NCBI GenBank assembly: GCA_002372015.1
Contig: DFIA01000088.1
Location: forward strand, 1-33,123
Direction: 5' to 3'
DNA from: Bacteroidales bacterium UBA3709
GTDB lineage: Bacteria; Bacteroidota; Bacteroidia; Bacteroidales; UBA932
Length of the DNA stretch: 33,123 nt
The notes beneath the pieces were generated by a model that saw only the letters and a program-made list of their open reading frames with translations, did not search any database and was not told the DNA's origin. Shown one piece after another: positions 6,163 through 14,174 of the stretch. A program made the position numbers and the translations under genes. Each line of letters begins with the position of its first letter. Position 1 is the first letter of the stretch.

Positions 6163-7383
6163 ATGGCCCCTTCTATAAAAATATCGGATTTTAACTACAC
6201 CCTACCCGTTGAGAAAATTGCCAAGTATCCTATAGAATGTAGAGACAGGTCAAGGCTTCTTGTTTTTAGAGATGGCAGTTTTTGCGATGATTTTTTCTAT
6301 AATCTTTGGCAGCATATTCCGGAAAAATCGTTTATGGTTTTTAACAATACTAAGGTAGTGCCTGCCCGACTTTTCTTTAAAAAATCTACTGGAGCTTTAA
6401 TTGAAATTCTTTGCTTAAATCCGGAAAATCCGTCTGACTATGTTACCTCTTTTGCAAGCCGAGGCACATGTACTTGGAATGTTGTTGTAGGAAATGCCCG
6501 AAAATGGAAGGATGGTTTTGTTTATTTTTTTGATGAGTCGCTGAGAGAAAAACTTGATTTTAGAGCTGAATTAGTTAAAAAAGCTGAGGAGGGCCAGGCT
6601 GCTGTGGTAAGGTTTTACTGGAATTCGGATATGACATTTTCTGAGGTCTTGGAACTTTGCGGCCAGATTCCGATACCTCCCTATCTGAATAGAGAATCTG
6701 AGGAAATAGATAAGTTGCGCTATCAGACTATTTACGCTCATTATGAGGGTTCTGTGGCTGCTCCTACAGCTGGTTTGCATTTTACAGATGCGGTACTGGC
6801 GTCTCTAGATGCTAAGCAAATAGTGAGAGAAAATGTTTGTTTGCACGTGGGCGCAGGTACTTTTGTGCCTGTTAAAGCGGAACTTATTGCAGATCATACT
6901 ATGCATAGCGAGCCATTTTCTGTTTCCAGAATGTTTCTTGAGCATCTTTTAGAGACTATAGATAAAAATAAGGTTATAAGTGTGGGTACTACTTCGGCCC
7001 GTTGCTTGGAGTCTTTATATTATATAGGTGTTAGGTGTATGGAGAATCCCACTGCTCCTATACTGAGCGTAAATCAGTGGGAACCCTATGAGAAAGAGTA
7101 TAAGTATTCTGTTTCTGAGGTTCTAAAAGCCATACTTGCCTTTATGGACAAAGCCAAAACGGAGCTGCTGTTGGCCAGTACAGAAATTATTATTGTGCCT
7201 GGATTTAAGTTTCGTGTTGTGGATATGCTTATAACAAATTTTCATCAGCCTCAGAGCACATTATTGTTGCTGATATCAGCTTTTATCGGCGATTCGTGGC
7301 GTAAACTCTACTCTCACGCTCTTGATTCAGGATATAGGTTCTTGAGTTATGGAGATAGTTCCTTACTTTACAGGCAAATCTAA
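6163..7383 (+). CDS. queA: S-adenosylmethionine:tRNA ribosyltransferase-isomerase
   Basis: A 406-residue enzyme that transfers and isomerises the ribosyl part of SAM onto 7-aminomethyl-7-deazaguanine in tRNA, the penultimate step of queuosine synthesis. Family motifs run in order: SDFNYTLPVEKIAKYP at the N-terminus, FNNTKVVPARL, YQTIYAHYEGSVAAPTAGLH, LHVGAGTFVPVK, MHSEPFSVS, VGTTSARCLESL and TNFHQPQSTLLLL. Start: a frame from ATG 6097 adds 22 residues, but those have no match to the family N-terminus and cover the -7 box, so ATG 6163 is chosen. It is followed 52 bp later by the acyltransferase gene. No queuosine transporter or other que genes are nearby. Confidence 0.95.
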   Translation: MAPSIKISDFNYTLPVEKIAKYPIECRDRSRLLVFRDGSFCDDFFYNLWQHIPEKSFMVFNNTKVVPARLFFKKSTGALIEILCLNPENPSDYVTSFASRGTCTWNVVVGNARKWKDGFVYFFDESLREKLDFRAELVKKAEEGQAAVVRFYWNSDMTFSEVLELCGQIPIPPYLNRESEEIDKLRYQTIYAHYEGSVAAPTAGLHFTDAVLASLDAKQIVRENVCLHVGAGTFVPVKAELIADHTMHSEPFSVSRMFLEHLLETIDKNKVISVGTTSARCLESLYYIGVRCMENPTAPILSVNQWEPYEKEYKYSVSEVLKAILAFMDKAKTELLLASTEIIIVPGFKFRVVDMLITNFHQPQSTLLLLISAFIGDSWRKLYSHALDSGYRFLSYGDSSLLYRQI

Positions 7384-7400
7384 TTGTAGAAAAGATTTTA

Positions 7401-7408
7401 TAACTTTG
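7401..7408 (+). promoter_or_regulatory. Possible -7 box for the acyltransferase gene
   Basis: TAACTTTG matches TAnnTTTG, 27 bp before ATG 7436. There is no TTTG at the normal -33 distance, so it may only add to read-through from queA. Confidence 0.35.
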
Positions 7409-7435
7409 CGAATCATTTAGCGAGCACTACTATAG

Positions 7436-8626
7436 ATGTCAGAAATTGATAGCATATTTGACGGTATCAGACCATACTACGATAGTGAAATATCTGATTC
7501 TGCAGCTCGGTTGCAGACATTTGAGTATTTAAACGATATTGCAGACTTCTTAAAAATAGAAGGTGGGGGCGATACGCTTCGGACTGCTCTGAGGGAATGT
7601 GCTACCATAGACGACTTTCAGGATAAGATAATGGTTCTGGTTGTAGACCATATACTATCGCGCACGAGTGCGGGCTTGGAGTACTCCGGCTTGGAGTATT
7701 TCGGAGGCAACAAAAAGTACCTAATCTTGGCTAATCATAGAGATATAGTGTTGGATTCGGCTATAATACAACTCATATTTCACCAGCATAAGATTTCTAC
7801 CACTGAAATAGCTGTAGGGGATAACCTGATTACATCTAAGTTCATAGAAGATGTGGCAAGGAGTAATAAAATGATAAAAGTAACCAGAAGTTCTTCTCCG
7901 AGAGAGGTTTACACCTCTTCCATGCTCCTTTCTAAATATATCAGGCATCAGATAGTATCCGGTAGCAGTTCAATATGGATAGCCCAGAGGAACGGACGCA
8001 CCAAAGATGGTTTAGATCTTACGGAGCAGGGGCTTTTGAAAATGGTTCAAATGAGCGGCGGAGGCGATTTTGAAGCAGATATGATTCAGTTAAACATTCT
8101 CCCTGCTGCAATTTCTTATGAATTTGAACCTTGCGATGCTCTTAAATGCAGAGAAATTTTTATAACGAGGCGACATTCATATTCAAAGCAGGAAGGCGAA
8201 GACTTGAACAGTATTTTAACCGGAATGAAATCGTGGAAGGGCAGAATATCCATTGTTTTTACAGAACCTATTCTTCCTCACGAGGTTAGCCATTGTTCTA
8301 CATTTTCTAAGAATGAGAGGTTCTTGGAGTTAGGCAAAATAATAGACAAGCAGATACATGCCGCTTATCGCCTTTGGCCGAACAATTATATAGCAGAAGA
8401 TATACTTCTTAATAGGGGCAATAAACCTTGCGCCTATGAAAATAAGTACTCTGCGGAGGAAAAGAACAGATTTGTTCTATATATGGCGGACCAGATAGAG
8501 TCTATACTGCCGGAACTGCTAAAACATAAGGAAATAGACCTATCTGATTCGGAAGCTGTGCACGAGGAACTGGAAGATATATTCCTTCATATATATGCAA
8601 ATCCAGTAAAGGTAAGTAGCCAGTGA
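7436..8626 (+). CDS. PlsC-like glycerolipid acyltransferase (variant active-site spacing)
   Basis: A 396-residue protein with the acyltransferase motif block LANHRDIVLDS (98-108) and, further on, SIWIAQRNGRTKDGLD, which takes the place of the FPEGTR motif of 1-acylglycerol-3-phosphate acyltransferases. The catalytic pair reads H101-x5-D107 rather than the usual Hx4D; D103 is a second acidic candidate. No transmembrane helix is evident, so it is probably a peripheral inner-membrane enzyme of phospholipid or other lipid acylation. Family-level assignment is from motif recognition; the acyl acceptor is not known. A 15-bp near-tandem repeat near 7674-7703 encodes GLEYSGLEYFG just before the motif. 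It is convergent with xth, with a 200-bp gap showing no clear terminator. Confidence 0.7.
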   Translation: MSEIDSIFDGIRPYYDSEISDSAARLQTFEYLNDIADFLKIEGGGDTLRTALRECATIDDFQDKIMVLVVDHILSRTSAGLEYSGLEYFGGNKKYLILANHRDIVLDSAIIQLIFHQHKISTTEIAVGDNLITSKFIEDVARSNKMIKVTRSSSPREVYTSSMLLSKYIRHQIVSGSSSIWIAQRNGRTKDGLDLTEQGLLKMVQMSGGGDFEADMIQLNILPAAISYEFEPCDALKCREIFITRRHSYSKQEGEDLNSILTGMKSWKGRISIVFTEPILPHEVSHCSTFSKNERFLELGKIIDKQIHAAYRLWPNNYIAEDILLNRGNKPCAYENKYSAEEKNRFVLYMADQIESILPELLKHKEIDLSDSEAVHEELEDIFLHIYANPVKVSSQ

Positions 8627-8826
8627 ATAACAAGCCGGTAGTAAACATCTGTAGATATCCAAAGGATATTATCTTCAAACAAGACGAAATTGCCTGTCTG
8701 AAATAAGATTCCGAAAATAATACTTGTTAGGCATTGTGCATCAAATAATTATGCAAAATTAATGCATTTTAACTAATCTTGTACCATATAATGATATGGA
8801 TATTGACAGCCTGTTATCTATATAGG

Positions 8827-9582
8827 TTAGAGTTTTATTGTTAGCTCTACAGGACAGTGATCGCTCCCCAATATCTCTGTATGTATTTTAGCATCGGCAA
8901 GTTTATTGTCTAATGTTTTAGACGATAGGAAGTAATCTATCCGCCAGCCGATATTCTTTTGTCGGGCCTGGAATCGGTAGCTCCACCAAGAATAAACATC
9001 GGTAGTATCGGGGTAAAAATGCCTCCAAGTATCTGTAAAACCGCTGTCTAATAGTGTAGAGAATTTGGATCGCTCTTCGTCTGTAAATCCAGGATTCTTT
9101 CTGTTTGTCTTAGGATTCTTTAAATCTATTTCTTTGTGTGCCACATTCATATCTCCGCAGACTATTACCGGTTTTTTTGTGTTGAGACCAGTTATATACG
9201 CTCTGAACGCATCTTCCCACAACATACGATATTCTAATCTTTTCAGCTCTTCTTGGGAGTTTGGAGTATATACGCATACGAGGTAAAAATTCTCAAGCTC
9301 TAAAGTAATGAGCCTTCCTTCGTGGTCGTGTTCTTGTATGCCCATGCCATAGGACACATTCAACGGTTCTATGCGCGAAAAAACTGCTGTTCCTGAATAG
9401 CCCTTCTTTTCTGCATAATTCCAGTATGATGCATAGTTTTGATATTTCAAATCTAACTGTCCTTGTTGCAGTTTGGTTTCCTGAATGCAAAATATATCTG
9501 CATTCATCATGCTGAAAACATCGGAGAAGCCTTTTCCCAAACATGCTCTCAGTCCGTTGACATTCCAAGATATTAACTTCAT
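8827..9582 (-). CDS. xth: Exodeoxyribonuclease III
   Basis: A 251-residue AP endonuclease / 3'-5' exonuclease of base excision repair. All catalytic signatures of the exonuclease-endonuclease-phosphatase fold are present: NVNGLRA (Asn7), QETKLQ (Glu35), GYSGTAVFSR (61-70), CGDMNVAHKEIDL (Asp144, Asn146), WRIDYF (Asp216) and GSDHCPVEL (Asp241, His242). Start: MKLISWNVNGLRA at ATG 9582 matches the family start exactly; an upstream ATG at 9609 would add nine residues without family match. It begins 27 bp after the last A-family gene and may be read from that transcript, though a functional link is doubtful. Confidence 0.96.
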   Translation of the reverse strand: MKLISWNVNGLRACLGKGFSDVFSMMNADIFCIQETKLQQGQLDLKYQNYASYWNYAEKKGYSGTAVFSRIEPLNVSYGMGIQEHDHEGRLITLELENFYLVCVYTPNSQEELKRLEYRMLWEDAFRAYITGLNTKKPVIVCGDMNVAHKEIDLKNPKTNRKNPGFTDEERSKFSTLLDSGFTDTWRHFYPDTTDVYSWWSYRFQARQKNIGWRIDYFLSSKTLDNKLADAKIHTEILGSDHCPVELTIKL

Positions 9583-9609
9583 TGTAAAACGTTTTTTATA
9601 ACATAACAA

Positions 9610-10326
9610 CTACTTCCATAAAAAGAAAAAGAAGCGTGGAATGATGTTACAATAATAAGCAAAATGATGTGGAGGAAGAATAATTTCACAAGACACCTCT
9701 GGAGAAATGAGTCTTTCGTTAAATTCATATTGAGCATAATGCCCTGTTATGTCAGTAGTAAAAAAAGATAAGCGGTCGTCTGTCTTACGTCTCTCATGTT
9801 CATCGGGGCCGTAATAAGCATACCGATGATGAATAGAGTCTTTATATTCAGCTATATTCCAACTGCTTTCCGGTTTATTGATGATTTCAAATAAATCCTG
9901 TTTTTTATCTGATTCGGGCCATCTAAGTATTATAGTATCCTTGTCAGACATATTTTTTGTGTGTTTTCCATAATAAGAACTATAGTATAATGTTGGTGCC
10001 ACAGAGGTGAACAGAGTTCTTATATAACTGTTTTCAGGCTCCGTTTTTCGTTTATGTATTCCTGGAATAATCAGCACTTCACTCCCATATACCCCAGGTT
10101 CTTTCTCCCATATCGTAAACTCCATTCCATCTGGAAGATGATAGAAATATTTTGAACCAGAAGCATCAGATTTTATGGAGCATTCTGCCTTAAAATTTTG
10201 CATAGTCTCTCTTTTAGAAGGACCGCTTATGGCTATTTCAGCTACGAAGATTACATTAAAAATCCAGAGTTGTACATACACGACTGTAATCAATATCAGC
10301 ATTAAAGCTTTAATGGTTTTAGCCAT
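9610..10326 (-). CDS. Unrecognised membrane-anchored protein, A family, copy 1
   Basis: A 238-residue protein I do not recognise. Residues 7-30 are a hydrophobic anchor or uncleaved signal; the rest is probably extracytoplasmic. The core has DASGSKYFYHLPDGMEFTIW (PDGM at 65-68), GVYGSEVLIIPGIHKRKTEP (IPG at 87-89), SYIR, then RWPESDKKQDLFEIIN and SSWNIAEY. It ends in an aromatic run, RFFFFLWK. A second A copy at 11095-11790 is almost identical through the core but unlike it at both ends. The B lipoproteins share a weaker version of the same core. It starts 2 bp after copy-1 B, so the two are almost certainly co-translated. Function unknown; paired expression suggests a two-component envelope assembly. 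Confidence 0.7.
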   Translation of the reverse strand: MAKTIKALMLILITVVYVQLWIFNVIFVAEIAISGPSKRETMQNFKAECSIKSDASGSKYFYHLPDGMEFTIWEKEPGVYGSEVLIIPGIHKRKTEPENSYIRTLFTSVAPTLYYSSYYGKHTKNMSDKDTIILRWPESDKKQDLFEIINKPESSWNIAEYKDSIHHRYAYYGPDEHERRKTDDRLSFFTTDITGHYAQYEFNERLISPEVSCEIILPPHHFAYYCNIIPRFFFFLWK

Positions 10327-10328
10327 AG

Positions 10329-11045
10329 TTATTCATCATTTTTTATAATTAAAGGATATCCTATGTGGTAGTAGGCTTGTCCCAAACCGTCTTGTATCAG
10401 TAAGCGGACATAGGATATATTAGGTTTATTGCTAAACAAGTACGGTTCGGAATAGCTATCAGACCGACCAATAGTATCTGCACTTTGCAACATTATATAT
10501 CTTTCGTATGAGCGTGAATACTCCAATATTTCCCACTTGGAGCCAGGTACATTGACAATTTGAATTGCAGTCGAATCATATTTCAATTTATTGTATATAC
10601 TATACAAGCCATTAGGGGCAACAATCAGTTTATTTTGGAGAAAATCATAGTCCTCAGACTGCTCGTTTAGAGTATAATAAAGCCCCAAAAGGGCTATATC
10701 GTCTATGTCCGACTCCATAGAGTAGGGGCTACTCCAATCCTCTATTGGTAGTATAGGATTGCGCATACAACCTCTGTATTTTATCCTAATGTGACTAACT
10801 TTAGACATCTCGCTGGTTTTAGGGTTAAACTCGCCGGGAATTACCCACACTAAACCATCGCTATTCCACTCACGATAAGGTATATACGCCAAGACAGTAA
10901 AGACCATTCCATCAGGCATACGGAATGTGTATTTTATAGCGATATGTTCTCTACTGCAACTGCCAACAATACACATACACACCAAAAGGATACAAATCAA
11001 CAGCCATTGTTTGAACGCATACAGAGTTTTGCTTACATAAGTCAT
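10329..11045 (-). CDS. Unrecognised lipoprotein, B family, copy 1
   Basis: A 238-residue predicted lipoprotein: hydrophobic stretch 14-29 ending in V-G-S-C30. The mature part opens with IAIKYTFRMPDGMVFTVLAY (PDGM at 44-47), then VWVIPGEFNPKT, SHIRIKYRG, LYYTLNEQ, NKLIVAPNG, IVNVPGSKWEILEYSRS and a C-terminal YYHIGYPL. The same blocks occur in the copy-2 B protein (11808-12488). The core also matches the A family: KY-F-x-PDGM-x-FT, then IPG, then SxI, then a FEIIN/IQIVN-x-P-x-S-x-W block. No known domain is recognised. The gene precedes A copy 1 by 2 bp. Anchored to a membrane by lipid, it probably works beside A at the envelope. Confidence 0.72.
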   Translation of the reverse strand: MTYVSKTLYAFKQWLLICILLVCMCIVGSCSREHIAIKYTFRMPDGMVFTVLAYIPYREWNSDGLVWVIPGEFNPKTSEMSKVSHIRIKYRGCMRNPILPIEDWSSPYSMESDIDDIALLGLYYTLNEQSEDYDFLQNKLIVAPNGLYSIYNKLKYDSTAIQIVNVPGSKWEILEYSRSYERYIMLQSADTIGRSDSYSEPYLFSNKPNISYVRLLIQDGLGQAYYHIGYPLIIKNDE

Positions 11046-11094
11046 AGAGTTTATTAAAAAGTTTTTATTTCTGTTGTATAATACGGCTTAATTA

Positions 11095-11790
11095 CTAGTA
11101 GAAAAGAAATTTTAAATCCTTGTACAGAAAAGTTAAGCCAAAGTAATACTTGATTCTTTGCCAACGATTAAAGGGTGTAAAAATTTCATAATACTCATAT
11201 ATTAGAGAATATTTTTCGAGTTGATACAGAACGTGATGCTCGTCTATATCAATCGTAAAAAAAGATAATTGATAATCCTTACCAGATATTGTATAATTAT
11301 TAGATTTATTAGATTTGTTAGATTCCATAATATTCCAGTCGCTTCCTGATTTATTTATGATTTCAAATAAATCCTGTTTTTTATCTGATTCGGGCCATTG
11401 AATAATTATTGTGTTTTTATAGCGCCTGCGGTCTTTAGGAAGATAATATAATGTTGGATCCGATGTAGAGAATCGTGCTCTTATATAACTATTTTTGGGC
11501 TCTGTTTTTCGTTTATGTATTCCTGGAATAATAAGCACATCACTCCCATATACCCCAGGTTCTTTCTCCCATATAGTAAACTCCATTCCATCTGGAAGTT
11601 GATAGAAATATTTTAAACCAGAAGCATCAGATTGTGTGGAGCAAAAAGCCTTTGGAACACGCCTCGACAGTACACCTACCGGAAAGTGTGGATACGAGAG
11701 CATATCAATAGGACCGAACAACTCACAGACCCATAATAATATACAAGTTAGTACCAGCATTAACGCTTTCCCGATTTTAATCATAAACAT
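11095..11790 (-). CDS. Unrecognised membrane-anchored protein, A family, copy 2
   Basis: A 231-residue paralogue of the protein at 9610-10326. N-terminal anchor about 5-25 (KIGKALMLVLTCILLWV), then a region with no similarity to copy 1, then the shared core: SDASGLKYFYQLPDGMEFTI (PDGM at 66-69), GVYGSDVLIIPGIHKRKTEP, and QWPESDKKQDLFEIIN. The final 75 residues differ entirely from copy 1 and end in YKDLKFLFY, again aromatic. At DNA level 11480-11643 is about 93% identical to 10019-10182, and 11350-11398 matches 9874-9922 at 48 of 49 bases, while flanks have drifted far apart. It follows copy-2 B by 17 bp. Function unknown. Confidence 0.68.
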   Translation of the reverse strand: MFMIKIGKALMLVLTCILLWVCELFGPIDMLSYPHFPVGVLSRRVPKAFCSTQSDASGLKYFYQLPDGMEFTIWEKEPGVYGSDVLIIPGIHKRKTEPKNSYIRARFSTSDPTLYYLPKDRRRYKNTIIIQWPESDKKQDLFEIINKSGSDWNIMESNKSNKSNNYTISGKDYQLSFFTIDIDEHHVLYQLEKYSLIYEYYEIFTPFNRWQRIKYYFGLTFLYKDLKFLFY

Positions 11791-11807
11791 TCACTTTGTT
11801 ATAACAT

Positions 11808-12488
11808 TCATTCATTATTTGTTACAGGTAGGGGGTAACCTATATGATATAAACATTCTCGCAAAAAGGCGCCTATCTCAATGTGAACATAGGATATATC
11901 CGATGCGTGGTTGTGCCCAAACCCACCTATATTGGCGTAGAGTTTCTCAGTAGTATCCTTTCCTTTTGCCATTAGATATTTGTTGTGTGAGCGTGAGTAC
12001 TCCAATATCTCCCACTCAGAATTAGGCACATTGACAATCTCAAAATCTGTAATCCAGTAACTACGATCTTCACGCATAGCCCCCGCAGTGCCACGCGGGC
12101 TGATAATCAGCTTATTTTTTAGAAAATTATAGTTCTTAAATTGCTTGTTCAAAGTATAGTAAATATCAAAAGATGCAATTTCTTCAGTATGCAGTATAGA
12201 AGCTTCTGATCCTTTGTATATTGTTTTAATATAACTTACTTTAGGACTCTCGCCAGGTTTAGGATTAAATTCACCGGGTATGATCCAATACGTTGCTTGT
12301 GCATAATAATCATAATAAGGTATATATGCCAAAACAGTAAAAACCATTCCGTCTGGTATGCGGAAAACATATTTTATACCTAAACATTCATCTTTTTTAC
12401 AGCCACTAACAGTGCTCATACACGCCATAAAAAGGCAGAGAAATAGTCCACAATTGAATTTATGTAGTATTTTTTTGATATTGGTCAT
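11808..12488 (-). CDS. Unrecognised lipoprotein, B family, copy 2
   Basis: A 226-residue predicted lipoprotein, signal 10-29 ending T-V-S-G-C30 (same Cys position as copy 1). Shared blocks with copy 1: GIKYVFRIPDGMVFTVLAY (PDGM at 45-48), YWIIPGEFNPKPGESPKVSY, IYYTLNKQ, NKLIISPRG, FEIVNVPNSEWEILEYSRS, DISYVHIEI and a C-terminal YHIGYPL. Divergence from copy 1 is spread along the gene, unlike the mosaic pattern of the A pair. It is the first gene of the cassette array on the minus strand, with a candidate -7 box 36 bp upstream. Function unknown. Confidence 0.7.
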   Translation of the reverse strand: MTNIKKILHKFNCGLFLCLFMACMSTVSGCKKDECLGIKYVFRIPDGMVFTVLAYIPYYDYYAQATYWIIPGEFNPKPGESPKVSYIKTIYKGSEASILHTEEIASFDIYYTLNKQFKNYNFLKNKLIISPRGTAGAMREDRSYWITDFEIVNVPNSEWEILEYSRSHNKYLMAKGKDTTEKLYANIGGFGHNHASDISYVHIEIGAFLRECLYHIGYPLPVTNNE

Positions 12489-12523
12489 AAAGTTTATTTT
12501 TTAAGAACTACTCCTTTTCTTAG

Positions 12524-12531
12524 CAAAAATA
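12524..12531 (-). promoter_or_regulatory. Candidate -7 box for the B/A cassette array
   Basis: Minus-strand TATTTTTG (12531-12524) matches TAnnTTTG and lies 36 bp before the copy-2 B ATG. No TTTG at the usual -33 distance was found. The array could run from here through xth. Confidence 0.4.
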
Positions 12532-12689
12532 AGATATTGTTTGTGGTAAATTAGTGTCTTCTAATATAAATACTATCGATCTGGCATTGAGCGTTTAGCG
12601 TTATGCTTTTGAGTAAAATAACAAAGAGAAGTACATGAATTCTTTTTTTTATTTTATACACAATCTAATTTATTACGTATGCCTTAATA

Positions 12690-13862
12690 TTACGGACATT
12701 TAAATTTTCTATTATGAATATTCCAACGTAAGTGTTTAATAATATAATATAGCGCTATGAAGAAAAGCAACTTCAATCCAAGTTTAATGAAATTTCTACA
12801 AATCCATGCGGAATAAATATCTCGCCGGTTTATCCACAAGGTTTTATGCTTAGTGCTCAGTTTTTGATAAACCTCATCAATTTCAATTGACTTAATATCT
12901 ATGTCATACCACTTACCAACAAAAAGGCTTATGATAAGATCTTCTATTATCATTGCGAAGTCCTCATCAAATTCTTCGCTAATTGATGATGATTGCAAGT
13001 AAGCATACCTAATATCATGCGTATTGTCATCATAATATTGGGTTATAACACCATTTTTCAAGAAAAAGAAAGAGAAGATATAGTTACTATCAAGCATTGT
13101 TGTGTTTAAAAATATATTGGAACTTTTTATGGGGCATAGTTCAAAGGAATATGGAGTAGGAGGAATTTCTCTGAAGTCTAACTCAATAGCGTTTTTGGGA
13201 TGTAGAATATGGTAAGTAGAAATATTAGCCCCCTGCAGTCCGCCTTGGTAATCTATATATAAATATAATAGTATGAGTATTATGCAATAAGTAATGAGAT
13301 AACATATAGTTTTTCTGTATTTTATTAAAATCAGGACTAAATAAATAAAGACAGTAAGATATATAGCAAAATGCAGTAGTGCTATGATGTCAAAAGAGCT
13401 ATCGCCAGATGTATATTTAAACGAATCTTTCTTGAGTTTTGTTTTTTCTAATGCAGAGTGTCCTTCATGTATTTCTTGAAAAGCAATACTGTCTCCTGTT
13501 TTTTCAAGAGCTATGTAGTGAATATTATTATTGTAGTCTATATACTTTACAATCAGAGAATCCTTACTATGAGCGTATTCCAAGATATATTCAATTTTAT
13601 GCTCTGTATCTGAGGTATCAAATCTTTTGCTTCCTAAAAAATTGCCTGCTAAAATTACATCGGACGAATCTACGAACAATTTTACTTTGTCGCTTAGACT
13701 AATCGGCCTTACTCCGTGAGGGAATTTACTGCTTTTAAAGTACTTACTCCGGCCCGTATCTGCGAGGTGATAGTCTGTTACAAGCAATGTTAAAACAATA
13801 CAGCAGAATATCAAAAGCATTCTAAATGAAGTACTTTTTATATGTAATTTTTGGAATGCCAT
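12690..13862 (-). CDS. Unrecognised multi-pass membrane protein
   Basis: A 390-residue protein with no recognised family. Likely membrane segments: about 13-30, 158-180, 185-204 and 361-377. The loop between the first two (about 31-157) is hydrophilic and probably outside the cytoplasm if the first segment is an anchor; it contains KIEYILEYAHSKDSLIVKYI, which loosely recalls the WEILEYSRS block of the B family. A second large loop (205-360) is rich in aromatic and acidic residues. It lies upstream of the B/A cassettes on the same strand but 201 bp away, so it may be transcribed separately. Very AT-rich codon use, as in the cassettes, suggests the whole 9.6-13.9 kb block shares one origin. Confidence 0.65.
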   Translation of the reverse strand: MAFQKLHIKSTSFRMLLIFCCIVLTLLVTDYHLADTGRSKYFKSSKFPHGVRPISLSDKVKLFVDSSDVILAGNFLGSKRFDTSDTEHKIEYILEYAHSKDSLIVKYIDYNNNIHYIALEKTGDSIAFQEIHEGHSALEKTKLKKDSFKYTSGDSSFDIIALLHFAIYLTVFIYLVLILIKYRKTICYLITYCIILILLYLYIDYQGGLQGANISTYHILHPKNAIELDFREIPPTPYSFELCPIKSSNIFLNTTMLDSNYIFSFFFLKNGVITQYYDDNTHDIRYAYLQSSSISEEFDEDFAMIIEDLIISLFVGKWYDIDIKSIEIDEVYQKLSTKHKTLWINRRDIYSAWICRNFIKLGLKLLFFIALYYIIKHLRWNIHNRKFKCP

Positions 13863-14132
13863 CTATTTAATGCGGTTTGTAAAAAAATGTTATAGTTCTT
13901 GGATTATAATTATAGCCAATTCCACCAAGCTCTAAATTTGGACCCTTTGTGCATATTGCTTATTTTTTCCTCTTCAAAACAGTATTGCCTTGCTTTCATA
14001 CTTATCTATTGGTCGTTGGAATAGAGGGTTGTGATAACAACTCAACATAGTGCAATATAACATTTTTACGGAGAAGATGCAAAAGGGTAGGTAACACTTT
14101 TTTATTTACAAGTAAAGATAGGTTTTATCGTT
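13863..14132. other. Intergenic region between divergent membrane-protein gene and pldA
   Basis: About 310 bp separate the two divergent starts. No coding frame or stable hairpin was recognised. The pldA-side promoter is listed separately; on the minus side only A/T-rich sequence near 13900-13915 is seen, without a convincing TAnnTTTG box. Confidence 0.4.
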
Positions 14133-14140
14133 TATTTTTG
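14133..14140 (+). promoter_or_regulatory. Candidate -7 box for pldA
   Basis: TATTTTTG matches TAnnTTTG, 34 bp before ATG 14175. A second near match, CATATTTG, follows at 14142-14149. No TTTG -33 box at the standard distance. Confidence 0.4.
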
Positions 14141-14174
14141 CCATATTTGTATATTGTGCCAACTGAAGAATTCC

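Larger units (their letters stand above)
9610..12488 (-). repeat. Tandem duplication of a two-gene (B then A) cassette
   Basis: Two units, 12488-11095 and 11045-9610, each encode a B lipoprotein followed closely by an A membrane-anchored protein in the same order and strand. Corresponding positions lie about 1.46 kb apart. The region before both B genes also resembles itself (AATAAACT just before each ATG). A and B share a core, so an older A/B split preceded this newer tandem duplication. Confidence 0.85.
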
